DNA of 64,000 nt from Rhodocyclaceae bacterium (GCA_020445765.1 JAGRFY010000046.1:1-64000), one strand, 5' to 3'. Shown: positions 29,697 to 38,867, numbered from the stretch's first letter. Notes: generated from the sequence alone by a model not told the origin. Numbers and translations: made by a program.

Positions 29697-31028
29697 ATGT
29701 CGCCGCCGAGTCCGCCGGCCACGCAGAAGCCGCCCGGGTTCACCGAGCGCCTGCGCAACGCCGGCATCCTGCCCACCGACGACGAGGACACACGCCTGTC
29801 CAAGTCGCTGCTGGTGTTCGCCACCGGCCTGGTCAGCGTCGCCTCCGCCCTGTGGTTGCTGGTGTATTGGAGCATGGGCCCGCGCTTGTCCTCGAGCCTG
29901 ACCCTGAGCTTCCAGGTGCTGCTGGCGGGCAATCTCTTCGTCTACCTGCGCTGGGGTCAATTCGAGTGGTTCCGCCTGACGCAGCTTGCGCTGTTCCTGT
30001 TCTTCCCGTTCGTCGCCCAGTGGAGCATCGGCAATTTCATCACCGGCTCCGGCGTCATCCTGTGGGGCCTTCTGGCGCCGATCGGTGCGGTCCTGTGCAT
30101 GGGCGCGCGCGAATCGACACCGTGGTTCTTCGCCTACCTGTTCCTGACCGGGCTGACCGGTTTCTTCGACTACTACCTGGCCGACTTCGGCACCGCGGCA
30201 ACCGCACCGATTCCGGTACGCATTTCGGTTGTGTTCTTCGTGTTGAACTTCGCCACGCTTTCGACCATCGTGTTTGCGCTGTTGCGCTATTCGGTCTCGC
30301 AAAAGCGCCAGGCTCAGCGGCGGCTGCAACTGGCCCACACCGCGCTGGTCGAAGAACAGGAGCGCTCGGAGCGCCTGCTGCTCAACATCCTGCCGGCGCC
30401 GGTGGCCCGGCGCCTCAAGGACAGTAACGAGACCATCGCCGACGGTTTCCCGGAAGTGACGGTGATGTTCGCCGACATCGTGAACTTCACGCGGATCGCC
30501 GGCGACATGAGTGCCGAAAGCGTCTTCCGCATGTTGAACGGCGTGTTTTCGCGCTTCGACGAACTGGCCGAGAGCCTCGGCCTCGAGAAGATCAAGACGA
30601 TCGGTGACGCCTACATGGTGGCCGGTGGACTGAACGGCGACCCACGGGCGGCACCAGAGGCTGTCGCGCGGCTGGCGCTGGGGATGGGCGAAGCCGCGGC
30701 TTCGTTCCAGATCGAGCCGCCGATCCGGCTGCGCATCGGCATCTGCACCGGTCCGGTGGTCGCCGGCGTGGTTGGACGCAAGAAGTTCATCTACGACCTA
30801 TGGGGCGACACCGTCAACATTGCCAGCAGACTCTCCTCGGAAGGCCATCCAGGCGGCATTCTGTGCGATGCCCGCACGCGGGAACTACTGAGTCAATCCT
30901 TCGAATTCGCGTCCGAGACGACCCTGGTGTTGAAGGGCAAGGGACCGTTGCGAATCAGCCGGCTGCTCGGGCCAGGCTCGACCGCCTCGGCGCCGACGCC
31001 GGTCTCGTCAGTGGCCGGTGCCGGATAG
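29697..31028 (+). CDS. Membrane-bound class III adenylate cyclase
   Basis: 443 residues. About six N-terminal membrane helices (35-205) and a coiled stretch precede a class III catalytic domain (about 250-415). The metal Asp pair is MFADIVNFTRI and IGDAYMV. The purine-specifying Lys (KIKTIGDAYM) and Asp (IYDLWGDTVN) are those of adenylate rather than guanylate cyclases, and the transition-state Asn/Arg are present in VNIASRL. It should therefore make cAMP. It lies inside the pilus locus, after the minor pilins. Its last 136 bp overlap the convergent histidine-kinase gene. A link between cAMP and pilus control is inferred only from position. Confidence 0.92.
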   Translation: MSPPSPPATQKPPGFTERLRNAGILPTDDEDTRLSKSLLVFATGLVSVASALWLLVYWSMGPRLSSSLTLSFQVLLAGNLFVYLRWGQFEWFRLTQLALFLFFPFVAQWSIGNFITGSGVILWGLLAPIGAVLCMGARESTPWFFAYLFLTGLTGFFDYYLADFGTAATAPIPVRISVVFFVLNFATLSTIVFALLRYSVSQKRQAQRRLQLAHTALVEEQERSERLLLNILPAPVARRLKDSNETIADGFPEVTVMFADIVNFTRIAGDMSAESVFRMLNGVFSRFDELAESLGLEKIKTIGDAYMVAGGLNGDPRAAPEAVARLALGMGEAAASFQIEPPIRLRIGICTGPVVAGVVGRKKFIYDLWGDTVNIASRLSSEGHPGGILCDARTRELLSQSFEFASETTLVLKGKGPLRISRLLGPGSTASAPTPVSSVAGAG

Positions 31029-32710
31029 AGTTCCAGCACCACTGCACCATCGTCGTTGCGCGCCAGTTCGAGGCGATGGCCGGCGCCACTCGCCAGCCTG
31101 CTCGCCTGGTACAGGCCCATGCCCAGGCCCTGTTCGGACTGCATCGGCTGTCGCAGCAGGCGACTGGCGACCGCGGCGTCGATCGCCCGCCCGCTGTCGG
31201 TCACCCGCAGGCGTGTCCGCGCGTCGAATTCGACGGTGATCGAAATATCTGGATCGAGACGACGCTTGGCAATCGCATTCTGCAGCAGGTTGTCGAGGCA
31301 ACTGTCGTAGACCTCGCGTGGCACAGTCGCGCCGGCATCGCCGAGATCGGCGATGAAGCGGATGTGCTGGCCTTCATAGCGGCTGCACGCATCGCGCCAC
31401 CATTCGGCGGCATCGATCGGGCTCGTCGCGCCGCCATCGGGACGCCCCAGCTTCTCGAGGGTGCTCTCGAGTCGCGCGGCGATCTGCGGCAACTGGCTGC
31501 GGAACAGGCGATGCAACGCGTCCGTGTCGACGTTGGGGCGTGACGCGACGAAGCACAGCGCATTCAATGTCTGCAGCAGATTCTTGACATCGTGAGTCAG
31601 GCGGGCGCCTGTCTCGTGCACGGCCTCTTCGAACGATCGCAGTTGCAATTCACGGGTCTGGCGCTTCTCGCTATAGAAGCGGGCCAGCACCAGCAGCATC
31701 AGATTGTAGTGCCAGACCAGGCTCTCCCCGGGCCGCCTTCGGAATATCAGCTCGACCCGCAGCCCACCGTGTTCGAAGGTCTCGAAATGCTTCCCGCCGC
31801 GGCCAAAACTGCCCGAAACGTCCCCCGGCAGATAGTGCCAGCGCCCTCCGACGATGCCAGGGAAGCGCTCGAGATCGTGCAGGGCGGCCGACAGGAACTC
31901 GTCCGGTTCGTTGCATTCGAGCGCGGCAGAAGACAGATCGTGCAACCAAGTCTCGAAGGAAAGCCCTGTCGACAGCAACCATCGCGAAAGCTGCAAGCCG
32001 AGGCTGGCGTGGCCGAGGCGCGGCTGCCATGCCCAGGCTAGCAGCAACAGTCCCGCGGCGACACCGATCAGCGCGAGGGCCAGCGATTGAAAATACGGCA
32101 TGCTGCGAACCTGCATCAGCGCCAGCGTCCCGAGCAGGGTCACGGCCAGCACCAGCAGGATCATCAGCGCCGAAATCAGGTCGATGCCGCCGAGGGTGCG
32201 CGGATCGAGCTCCGACTCGATCGGCATGAAGGCGATCGCGATCGCCATCAACGGCAGGCCCGGCTGCGTCACGCCGGACAGCAGCGCGACATCTTCGGAA
32301 TGAAGGCCCAGTGCCTCGGGCACCAGGACAAGCACCAGAAACAGCACCAGCAATGCCAGGGCCAGCACGTAGGGCATTCGGCCCGCCATCGTCGCGGCGA
32401 CGAACGAGCGGCCACCGACGACCGCGGTCAACACCATCACCCATGCGGCCAGCAGCCCCGGAGACATCGCCAGCACGAAGCCGCTCAACACCGCGACCAG
32501 CAAGATCAGATCGAGGCCGCCAAGCCTATGGCTGGGCCGCACGATGGGCTGCCATAGCAGGAACAGGCCGAAATGGACCAGGATCAGGTAGCGCCCGACA
32601 TCACTCGAGGGATCGCTGGCGAATCCGGCGACCAGCACCAGCAGCGACGCCGACAGAAGGATCTGGCGGCGCTGCAGAAGATTCGCGAAGCTGCTTCGAA
32701 GGCCGTTCAT
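30893..32710 (-). CDS. Membrane sensor histidine kinase, PrsK-like
   Basis: 605 residues. Seven or eight N-terminal helices (about 15-245) are followed by a GAF-like region (250-370). The phosphoacceptor His is in ARLTHDVKNLLQTLN (about 372), the HDxKN form seen in PrsK. The catalytic domain has an N box (SCLDNLLQNAIAKRR), G1 (LRVTDSGRAID) and G2 (EQGLGMGLYQASRLA). About 40 residues past the catalytic fold are encoded antisense to the end of the cyclase. It probably phosphorylates the sigma-54 regulator at 16312-17829, from the other end of the pilus locus. It starts at ATG 32710 and is divergent from the pilin gene at 32980. Confidence 0.9.
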   Translation of the reverse strand: MNGLRSSFANLLQRRQILLSASLLVLVAGFASDPSSDVGRYLILVHFGLFLLWQPIVRPSHRLGGLDLILLVAVLSGFVLAMSPGLLAAWVMVLTAVVGGRSFVAATMAGRMPYVLALALLVLFLVLVLVPEALGLHSEDVALLSGVTQPGLPLMAIAIAFMPIESELDPRTLGGIDLISALMILLVLAVTLLGTLALMQVRSMPYFQSLALALIGVAAGLLLLAWAWQPRLGHASLGLQLSRWLLSTGLSFETWLHDLSSAALECNEPDEFLSAALHDLERFPGIVGGRWHYLPGDVSGSFGRGGKHFETFEHGGLRVELIFRRRPGESLVWHYNLMLLVLARFYSEKRQTRELQLRSFEEAVHETGARLTHDVKNLLQTLNALCFVASRPNVDTDALHRLFRSQLPQIAARLESTLEKLGRPDGGATSPIDAAEWWRDACSRYEGQHIRFIADLGDAGATVPREVYDSCLDNLLQNAIAKRRLDPDISITVEFDARTRLRVTDSGRAIDAAVASRLLRQPMQSEQGLGMGLYQASRLASGAGHRLELARNDDGAVVLELYPAPATDETGVGAEAVEPGPSSRLIRNGPLPFNTRVVSDANSKD

Positions 32711-32810
32711 CGCCGTTACCGTGCCACGGGCTCGAATCCGATTCTAGCGCCCAATCGCCATGCGCTCCGACCGGCCTGCGCGTCGCCGGACCGACACAGC
32801 GTCATCCGGC

Positions 32811-32838
32811 CGACAGTCTTCTGTCGAAATCTCGACAG
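32811..32838. promoter_or_regulatory. Inverted repeat, candidate enhancer site of the sigma-54 activator
   Basis: CGACAG-TCTT-CTGTCG (32811-32826) followed 6 bp later by a third CGACAG half-site (32833-32838). It is centred about 95 bp before the transcription start predicted from the sigma-54 promoter, the usual distance for enhancer binding. The binding protein is inferred to be the response regulator at 16312. Confidence 0.55.
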
Positions 32839-32885
32839 TTTGCATCTCTCGACGCGCTTTGCAGCGCCATCTTTCGCAAGTTTTC

Positions 32886-32903
32886 AAGGCATGATTGTTG
32901 CTT
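32886..32903 (+). promoter_or_regulatory. Sigma-54 promoter of the pilin gene
   Basis: AAGGCATGATTGTTGCTT: GG at 32888-32889, exactly ten bases, then GC at 32900-32901, matching the invariant -24/-12 layout (consensus TGGCAYR-N4-TTGCW). The predicted start of transcription is near 32913, with a leader of about 67 bases before the pilin ATG. Confidence 0.7.
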
Positions 32904-32979
32904 GCCATGCATATATCCTTATCGTCACTCCGTCACTCGTACGTTCGGCCCGCAATCGGGCGCGGCCATGGAGACAAGC

Positions 32980-33624
32980 ATGAGAAGAGCACAGGCTGGC
33001 TTTACGCTGGTGGAGATCGCGGTCGTTCTGGTCATCATCGGGCTGCTCCTCGGCGGCGTACTGAAAGGGCAGGAGTTGATCAACAGCGCCAAGGTCAAGA
33101 GCCTGATCAACGATTTCCGCTCGGTATCGACGATGATCTATGCGTACCAGGATCGCTTCCGGGCCTTCCCCGGCGACGACGCCCGGGCAGACCAGCACGT
33201 TGGCCCCAACTCGGCGGCGAGCACGCCCGCCAACGATCTCGGCAACGGCCGCATCGGCGGCAGCTGGGATTCGACCACCACCACCGACGAGTCCTACCGG
33301 GTCTGGCTGCACCTGCGCCTGGCCAACCTGACCACCGGCTCGGTCACCGTCGGCGACGCGGCCTACCCGCCGCTCAACGCCGAGAGCGGTCGCATCGGCG
33401 TCACCGGCTTCGCCCCGTTGAGTACCCTGGCCGGTTCGTTCTTCGTCTGCTCGTCGGGCATCAATGCCCGCTTCGCGCGGCAGATCGATTCGTCGATGGA
33501 CGACGGCAACACCAGCACCGGCAACGTCCAGGTCGAGACTCCGGGCACGCCGGGTACGGCGATCGCCCTCGATGCGGCGAGCGAGGCCCAATCGACCACG
33601 TACGTCGTCTGCGTCGGCTACTGA
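32980..33624 (+). CDS. Type IV prepilin, probable pilin of the MSHA-type system
   Basis: 214 residues. The prepilin signal MRRAQAGFTLVEIAVVLVII has Gly at -1 and Glu at +5, followed by a hydrophobic helix and the stalk KGQELINSAKVKSLINDF. The C-terminal head has a Cys pair (FFVCSSGINA and YVVCVGY at the very end), as in a disulfide-closed D-region. The ATG at 32980 has GGAGA 6 bases upstream; ATG 32968 is an alternative. It is transcribed alone, behind the sigma-54 promoter and opposite the kinase gene. Separate, regulated expression suggests the major rather than a minor pilin, but this is inference. Confidence 0.88.
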   Translation: MRRAQAGFTLVEIAVVLVIIGLLLGGVLKGQELINSAKVKSLINDFRSVSTMIYAYQDRFRAFPGDDARADQHVGPNSAASTPANDLGNGRIGGSWDSTTTTDESYRVWLHLRLANLTTGSVTVGDAAYPPLNAESGRIGVTGFAPLSTLAGSFFVCSSGINARFARQIDSSMDDGNTSTGNVQVETPGTPGTAIALDAASEAQSTTYVVCVGY

Positions 33625-33661
33625 GCGCCCGGCGGATTCCGCCCCGCAGCAGCGAACGGGA

Positions 33662-35629
33662 TTAGCCGCGCATCAACCGCTGTTCGGCCAGCCCCAGTTC
33701 GCCAGGCGTGCCGCGCAGCACGACGGTGTCGCCAGCCAGGAAGACCATCCCCTGATCCGGACTGACGCCTCGGATGTTGCGCCGGCGAACCGCCAGCACG
33801 GCGACGCCAAGCACTTCGAACTGCATGTCGGCGATGCTCCGCCCAACAGCGTGGGCGCCCTCCGGCAGGACCACCGAATGCAGCCTCTGCTGCTGCGCGT
33901 CGGGGCCGTCGTCATCGTCGGTGGCGCCATGGAAGAAGCCGCGCATCATCTCGTAGCGCTGGCTTCGGATCTCCCGGATCCGCCTCACGACACGGTTGAT
34001 CGGCACGCCGATCAGCGCCAGTGCGTGTGAGGCCAGCATGATGCTGCCCTCGAAGGCCTCGGGCACCACTTCCGCCGCACCGCCCTGGGTCAGCTTGTCG
34101 AGGTCGGATTCATCCACCGCCCGGACCACCACCGGCAGGTCGGGCCTGAGTGCGTGGGCATGGTGCAGCACCCGCATCGCCGCCTCGACCCCGGCGAACG
34201 ACACCACCATTGCCGATGCCCGGCTGACGCCGGCGGCAACCAGCGTCTCGCGACGCGCGGCATCACCGTAGACCACGGTATCGCCGGCCGCCGCCGCCTC
34301 GCGCACACGTTCGGGATCGAGATCCAGCGCCACGTAGTCGATGCCCTCCTGCTGGACGAATCGCGCCAGGTACTGCCCACTGCGGCCGTAGCCGCAGATG
34401 ATGACATGCCCCTGGGTGCTCATCGCCTGGGCCGCGACCCGGGTCAGTTCCATCGACCGCAACAGCCACTCCGAAGCGACGAAGCGCAGCACCAGGCGAT
34501 CGCTCACCTGCACGATCAGCGGCGCCACCAGCATCGACAAGACCAGCGCGGCCACCGTGATCTGGAGGATTTCAGGCGGCAGCACGCCGACGCCGTCGAT
34601 CGACGAGATCATGACGAAACCGAACTCGCCGCCGGCACACAGCCACAGGCCGCTGCGCATCGCGGTGCCGGGGGTCGAGCCGAACGCACGCGAGGCCAGC
34701 GCCACGACACCGAACTTGATCAGCAGCATCAGCACCAGCAGCGCCAGCACGCCGACCAGGTTGGATAGGATCAGGCCGACGTCGAGGAACATGCCGACGG
34801 TGACGAAGAACAACCCCAGCAGCACGTCGCGGAAGGGCTTGATGTCTTCTTCCACCTCGTAACGGAACTCGGTCTCCGAGATCAGCATGCCGGCGAGGAA
34901 GGCGCCGAGCGCCAGCGACAGGCCGACCTGTTCGCTCAGCCACGCCAGCCCGAGCGTGATCAGCAGGATGTTCAGCATGAACAGCTCACCGGACTTGCGG
35001 CGCGCCACCAGCGAGAACCACGCTCGCATCCAGCGCTGCCCGAAGACCAGGACGATCGACAGCATCACCGCCGCCTTCACCGCCGCAAGGCCGAGCGTCG
35101 CACCCAGTTCGGCAGGCGGACGGGACAAGGCCGGCAGTATGATCAGCAGCGGCACCACGGCGATGTCCTGGAACAGCAAGACACCGATGGTCTCGCGGCC
35201 GTGCTTCGAATCGAGTTCCAGCCGATCGGCGAGCAGTTTCGAAAGGATCGCCGTCGACGAGGTCGCCAGGATGCCGCCGAGGGCGATGCTGGCCGCCCAG
35301 CCGAGCCCGAACAGGCGCCCGAGAAGTGCCACCACGACGATCGTCGCCAGCACCTGCGCGGCGCCGAGTCCGAAGACGATGCGCTTCATGCTGAACAGGC
35401 GCGGCAGCGAAAACTCGAGACCGATCGAGAACATCAGGAAGACCACGCCGAATTCGGCGAGATGGCTGGCGCCGGCCGATTCACCGGTCAGGTTGAGCGC
35501 ATGAGGGCCGAGCGCGGCGCCGAGCATCAGGTAGCCGAGCACTGGCGGCAGGTTGACGCTTCGGCACAGCGCAACCACCGCGACGGCGGAGGCGAGCAGC
35601 AGCAGGACGGCTTCGAGCGTGTCGATCAT
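33662..35629 (-). CDS. Kef-type monovalent cation:proton antiporter with TrkA domains
   Basis: 655 residues. The N-terminal 390 residues form a CPA2 antiporter domain of about twelve helices (PPVLGYLMLGAALGPHALNL, GGILATSSTAILSKLLADRL, FQDIAVVPLLIILPAL). A TrkA-N Rossmann domain (VIICGYGRSGQYLARF, about 415-530) and a TrkA-C domain (570-650) follow. It exchanges K+ (or Na+) for H+ across the inner membrane under nucleotide or ligand control. KefB, KefC and YbaL cannot be told apart here, so no symbol is given. The ATG at 35629 matches the family start; the longer frame is not conserved. Divergent from kdsD. Confidence 0.93.
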   Translation of the reverse strand: MIDTLEAVLLLLASAVAVVALCRSVNLPPVLGYLMLGAALGPHALNLTGESAGASHLAEFGVVFLMFSIGLEFSLPRLFSMKRIVFGLGAAQVLATIVVVALLGRLFGLGWAASIALGGILATSSTAILSKLLADRLELDSKHGRETIGVLLFQDIAVVPLLIILPALSRPPAELGATLGLAAVKAAVMLSIVLVFGQRWMRAWFSLVARRKSGELFMLNILLITLGLAWLSEQVGLSLALGAFLAGMLISETEFRYEVEEDIKPFRDVLLGLFFVTVGMFLDVGLILSNLVGVLALLVLMLLIKFGVVALASRAFGSTPGTAMRSGLWLCAGGEFGFVMISSIDGVGVLPPEILQITVAALVLSMLVAPLIVQVSDRLVLRFVASEWLLRSMELTRVAAQAMSTQGHVIICGYGRSGQYLARFVQQEGIDYVALDLDPERVREAAAAGDTVVYGDAARRETLVAAGVSRASAMVVSFAGVEAAMRVLHHAHALRPDLPVVVRAVDESDLDKLTQGGAAEVVPEAFEGSIMLASHALALIGVPINRVVRRIREIRSQRYEMMRGFFHGATDDDDGPDAQQQRLHSVVLPEGAHAVGRSIADMQFEVLGVAVLAVRRRNIRGVSPDQGMVFLAGDTVVLRGTPGELGLAEQRLMRG

Positions 35630-35681
35630 CGGGGCAGCCCCACCCGGGCGGCGGCGCGGAGCCGGCCGGGGGCCTCTGGTA

Positions 35682-35687
35682 TATACT
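35682..35687 (+). promoter_or_regulatory. Candidate -10 element for kdsD
   Basis: TATACT, 39 bp before the kdsD GTG, in the short gap between the divergent antiporter and kdsD genes. A clear -35 is absent. The surrounding TATATA is nearly palindromic, so it could also serve the other strand. Confidence 0.35.
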
Positions 35688-35726
35688 TTGCGACAGTCTA
35701 ACCGCAGCACGATCCAGCGAGAAACA

Positions 35727-36713
35727 GTGCCTGATTCCGCCCTCGACACAGGCCACAGCCTGGCCCTGGCCCGACGCGTATTGCATATCGAAGCGAGCGC
35801 GATCGGAGCGCTGGCGGAACGGCTCGACGGCAGCTTCATCGAGGCCCTGCGTCTGATTCTCGCCCGCAACGGCCGGGTCATCGTCACGGGTATCGGCAAG
35901 ACCGGTCATATCGGCCGAAAGCTTGCAGCGACGCTGGCCAGCACCGGCACCCCGGCCTACTTCGTACACGCCGCCGAAGCGGCCCACGGTGATCTTGGCA
36001 TGATCGCCGGCGACGATGTCGTGATCGCGATCTCGAACTCCGGCAGCAGCGAGGAAGTGCTGACGATCGTGCCGCTGGTCAAGCGCCAGGGGGCCAAACT
36101 GATCGCGATGACCGGCAACCGGAACTCGCCGCTGTCGCGCGAGGCGGACGTCCATCTCGACGCGGCGGTCGCCGAAGAGGCCTGCCCGCTCAATCTGGCC
36201 CCTACCGCGAGCACCACCGCGGCACTGGCGCTGGGCGACGCACTCGCAGTGGCACTGCTCGATGCCCGCGGGTTCGGTGCCGAAGATTTCGCACGCTCGC
36301 ATCCGGGCGGCAGTCTCGGACGCCGGCTGCTGACCCACGTGCGCGATGTCATGCGCCCACCGGCCGCAGTGCCGAAGGTCGGACCCGACACCTTGCTCTC
36401 GGAAGCGCTGATCCAGGTCACCCGCGGCGGCATGGGCATGACCGCGATCACCGAAGCCGGGGATCGCGTCGTCGGCATCTTCACCGACGGTGACCTGCGC
36501 CGCACCTTCGAACGCGGACTCGACGTGCGCGCGGTGCCGGTGGCCGACGTCATGACCCGGGCCCCCCGCACGATTTCCGCCGATGCGCTCGCCGTCGAGG
36601 CCGCCACACTGATGGAGGAGCGGCGCATCAGCCAGCTCCTGGTCTGCAGTGCCGACCAACGTCTGGAGGGTGCGGTCACGACGCTCGACCTGATGCGGGC
36701 GAAGGTGATCTGA
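35727..36713 (+). CDS. kdsD: Arabinose-5-phosphate isomerase
   Basis: 328 residues, the family length. It interconverts ribulose-5-phosphate and arabinose-5-phosphate for Kdo synthesis in LPS. It has a SIS domain (about 40-180; RVIVTGIGKTGHIGRKLAA, ISNSGSSEEVL, LAPTASTTAALALGDALAVA, ARSHPGGSLGRRLL) and two CBS domains (about 205-328). The GTG at 35727 is where homology begins; the frame is open to 35553 but overlaps the antiporter gene. Linked to lptC through a 10-codon reading frame; kdsC, which normally follows, is missing. Confidence 0.96.
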   Translation: MPDSALDTGHSLALARRVLHIEASAIGALAERLDGSFIEALRLILARNGRVIVTGIGKTGHIGRKLAATLASTGTPAYFVHAAEAAHGDLGMIAGDDVVIAISNSGSSEEVLTIVPLVKRQGAKLIAMTGNRNSPLSREADVHLDAAVAEEACPLNLAPTASTTAALALGDALAVALLDARGFGAEDFARSHPGGSLGRRLLTHVRDVMRPPAAVPKVGPDTLLSEALIQVTRGGMGMTAITEAGDRVVGIFTDGDLRRTFERGLDVRAVPVADVMTRAPRTISADALAVEAATLMEERRISQLLVCSADQRLEGAVTTLDLMRAKVI

Positions 36714-36741
36714 TGGTCCGCCGACAGCAGGAGCGGCGGCG

Positions 36742-37308
36742 GTGAGGCGCAGCCTGTTCGAACAGATCGTGATCGTGCTGGTGCTGTTGCTGCTGGCTGC
36801 GGGCACTTCGTGGCTGGTCAGGGTCGCGGAGCCGGACGACGTGCCCGAGGCCGAATCCTCCACCAACACCCCCGACATGCTGGTCGAGCGATTCACCTTG
36901 CAGCGGTTCGATGCCCATGGCCGCCGCCAGTACGTGTTCTCGGCGGCCCGGATGAGGCACTACGCCGCACCGGAGCGCACCGAACTGGACCACCCGGAGT
37001 TGCTGTTTCTGGGCGGCGAGGCGCAGATCCAGGCCCAGGCCATCCGCGGCACGGTCAGCGAGGACGGCGAGACCGTGCGGCTGTCCGGCGACGTCGTGAT
37101 GTCCCGTGCCGCCCTGCCCGACCGACCGGCCGCGACGTTGACAACGCAGGCCCTGACCGTGTGGCCGGAAACCGAGCGCGTAGCCGGACGTGTCCCGGTA
37201 AGATACGAAGAGGGCCGCGACGTGCTGGTCGCGGGCCGCTTCGATGCAGACAATCTGGTCGGAGAGCTGCGCCTCGGCGACGGCATCACGGCCACCTTCA
37301 GGCGATAG
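36742..37308 (+). CDS. lptC: LPS transport protein LptC
   Basis: 188 residues. One N-terminal helix (IVIVLVLLLLAAGTSWLV) anchors a periplasmic beta-jellyroll (VERFTLQRFDAHGRRQYVFS, RLSGDVVMSRAALPDRPA) that receives LPS from the LptBFG extractor and passes it to LptA. It starts with GTG at 36742, AGGAG 8 bases upstream. The preceding 10-codon frame ends in TGA overlapping this GTG, so it may act as a coupler. lptA follows 7 bp later. Confidence 0.92.
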   Translation: MRRSLFEQIVIVLVLLLLAAGTSWLVRVAEPDDVPEAESSTNTPDMLVERFTLQRFDAHGRRQYVFSAARMRHYAAPERTELDHPELLFLGGEAQIQAQAIRGTVSEDGETVRLSGDVVMSRAALPDRPAATLTTQALTVWPETERVAGRVPVRYEEGRDVLVAGRFDADNLVGELRLGDGITATFRR

Positions 37309-37315
37309 ACCGAAC

Positions 37316-37858
37316 ATGAGATCTGGTCTTCATCTCGCGACTGCGTTGCTGCTTGCACTGTCGGCGACGGCCGCCCAGGCCGAACGTGCAGACTCCGAAC
37401 AGCCAGTCAGCATCGAGGCCAATCGAGGGTCGATCGACAACCGCAAGAATGTCCATGTGTTCGAAGGCAACGTCGTGCTGTCGCAGGGATCGCTGGCGAT
37501 CCGCTGCGACAAGCTGGTCGTGACCCAGGATGCGGACGGCTTCCAGCGCGGCGTGGCCACCGGCGGCGACGGCGGACGCGCAAGCATCCGCCAGCGACGC
37601 GAAGCGCGGTCCGACTTCGTCGAAGGGCGGGCGGATCGTATCGAGTACGACGCTCGCAGCAAGAAGGCGACGCTGATCGGGCGCGCCGAAGTTACCAGCG
37701 GCGGCGACGAGGTGCGCGGCGAGTACATCGAGTACGACGGTCTCAGCGAAACCTATCTGGTCACCAACAGCAAATCCGCCAAGGGCAGTGAAAACGGCGG
37801 GCGCGTGCGGGCCATCATCCAGCCGCGCGAAAGCCAGCCGGCCGAGCAGAAGCCCTGA
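37316..37858 (+). CDS. lptA: LPS transport periplasmic protein LptA
   Basis: 180 residues. A signal peptide ([15 protein letters not shown]) precedes an OstA-type beta-jellyroll ([59 protein letters not shown]). It oligomerises into the bridge carrying LPS across the periplasm to LptD. The next gene is not lptB as in most gammaproteobacteria but an enoyl-CoA hydratase, so the usual lptA-lptB-rpoN order is broken here. Confidence 0.94.
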   Translation: MRSGLHLATALLLALSATAAQAERADSEQPVSIEANRGSIDNRKNVHVFEGNVVLSQGSLAIRCDKLVVTQDADGFQRGVATGGDGGRASIRQRREARSDFVEGRADRIEYDARSKKATLIGRAEVTSGGDEVRGEYIEYDGLSETYLVTNSKSAKGSENGGRVRAIIQPRESQPAEQKP

Positions 37859-37898
37859 CGAAATCTTCTGCGGCGCTCGGATCACCGGAGAACGGGAT

Positions 37899-38675
37899 AT
37901 GGATTACGAGAACATCCGCAGCGAGTCGATCGAACGAGTCGGGCTGATCACCCTGGATCGACCCGCGGCACTCAATGCCCTGAACGACGCCCTGGTCGAT
38001 GAACTCGGCCACGCCCTCGACCTGTTCGAAGTCAACGACGACATTGCGGTGATCGTGATCACCGGGTCCGACAAGGCCTTCGCCGCCGGCGCCGACATTG
38101 CCGCAATGGCCGGCTTCAGCTACATGGACGCCTTCAAGGGCGACTACATCACCCGCAACTGGGAGCGTGTCAAGACTTGCCGCAAGCCCGTGATCGCCGC
38201 CGTTTCGGGCTACGCGCTCGGTGGCGGCTGCGAACTGGCGATGATGTGCGACATGATCTTCGCCGCAGACACCGCGAAGTTCGGACAGCCCGAGATCAAA
38301 CTCGGCGTGCTGCCGGGCGCCGGCGGTACCCAGCGGCTGCCGCGGGCGATCGGCAAGGCCAAGGCGATGGACATGTGCCTGACCGCACGCATGATGGACG
38401 CCGCCGAGGCCGAGCGGGCGGGGCTGGTCGCCCGTGTGTTTCCGGCCGACAGGCTGCTCGACGAGACGCTGGCGGTGGCGCGTCAGATCGCCGGATTCTC
38501 GCTGCCGGTCGTGATGATGGTCAAGGAATCGGTCAACCGTGCCTACGAGAGCAGCCTGCAAGAGGGTCTGCTGTTCGAACGTCGTGCATTTCACGCCGCC
38601 TTCGCCCTGGCCGATCAGAAGGAAGGCATGGCGGCATTCGTCGACAAGCGCCCTCCCCACTTTCGGCACGAATGA
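37899..38675 (+). CDS. Enoyl-CoA hydratase
   Basis: 258 residues of the crotonase family. It hydrates trans-2-enoyl-CoA in beta-oxidation. Oxyanion-hole and catalytic regions are present: [28 protein letters not shown] with the first Glu, and [20 protein letters not shown] with the second Glu, so it should be a true hydratase. The ATG at 37899 has GGAG 9 bases upstream. It is followed by a phasin gene, which suggests a link with fatty-acid or polyhydroxyalkanoate metabolism. Confidence 0.95.
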   Translation: MDYENIRSESIERVGLITLDRPAALNALNDALVDELGHALDLFEVNDDIAVIVITGSDKAFAAGADIAAMAGFSYMDAFKGDYITRNWERVKTCRKPVIAAVSGYALGGGCELAMMCDMIFAADTAKFGQPEIKLGVLPGAGGTQRLPRAIGKAKAMDMCLTARMMDAAEAERAGLVARVFPADRLLDETLAVARQIAGFSLPVVMMVKESVNRAYESSLQEGLLFERRAFHAAFALADQKEGMAAFVDKRPPHFRHE

Positions 38676-38792
38676 TCGTGCGGCAGTGCGGCACGAATCC
38701 TGCAGTCCAGCCGATCGGAAGAGAAGCCCTCCAACCCAGCGGCCCGGGCCGGACAAGATCAAGCAGCACCGACCCAGGACATTGTTTTAAAT

Positions 38793-38808
38793 CAAATTTT
38801 CGAATTTG
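38793..38808. repeat. AT-rich inverted repeat upstream of the phasin promoter
   Basis: CAAATT-TTCG-AATTTG, perfect arms of 6 bp, with a further AATTTG copy at 38814-38819. It lies 32 bp before the -35 element in a strikingly AT-rich patch. A possible regulator site (for example a PhaR-type repressor), but no known consensus was matched. Confidence 0.5.
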
Positions 38809-38839
38809 AAACGAATTTGTGCAGCGCCGCAAAAAATCC

Positions 38840-38867
38840 TTGACAAGCGGTTCGTACGTCCTATAAT
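38840..38867 (+). promoter_or_regulatory. Strong sigma-70 promoter of the phasin gene
   Basis: TTGACA (38840-38845), 16-bp spacer, TATAAT (38862-38867): both hexamers are perfect consensus. The expected leader is about 60 bases, with GGAG 10 bases before the ATG at 38937. Confidence 0.92.

Noticed and set aside
36711..36745. The 10-codon ORF as a recognisable remnant of kdsC
   Set aside because: MVRRQQERRR matches neither end of KdsC as I know it; listed only as an oddity of the junction.
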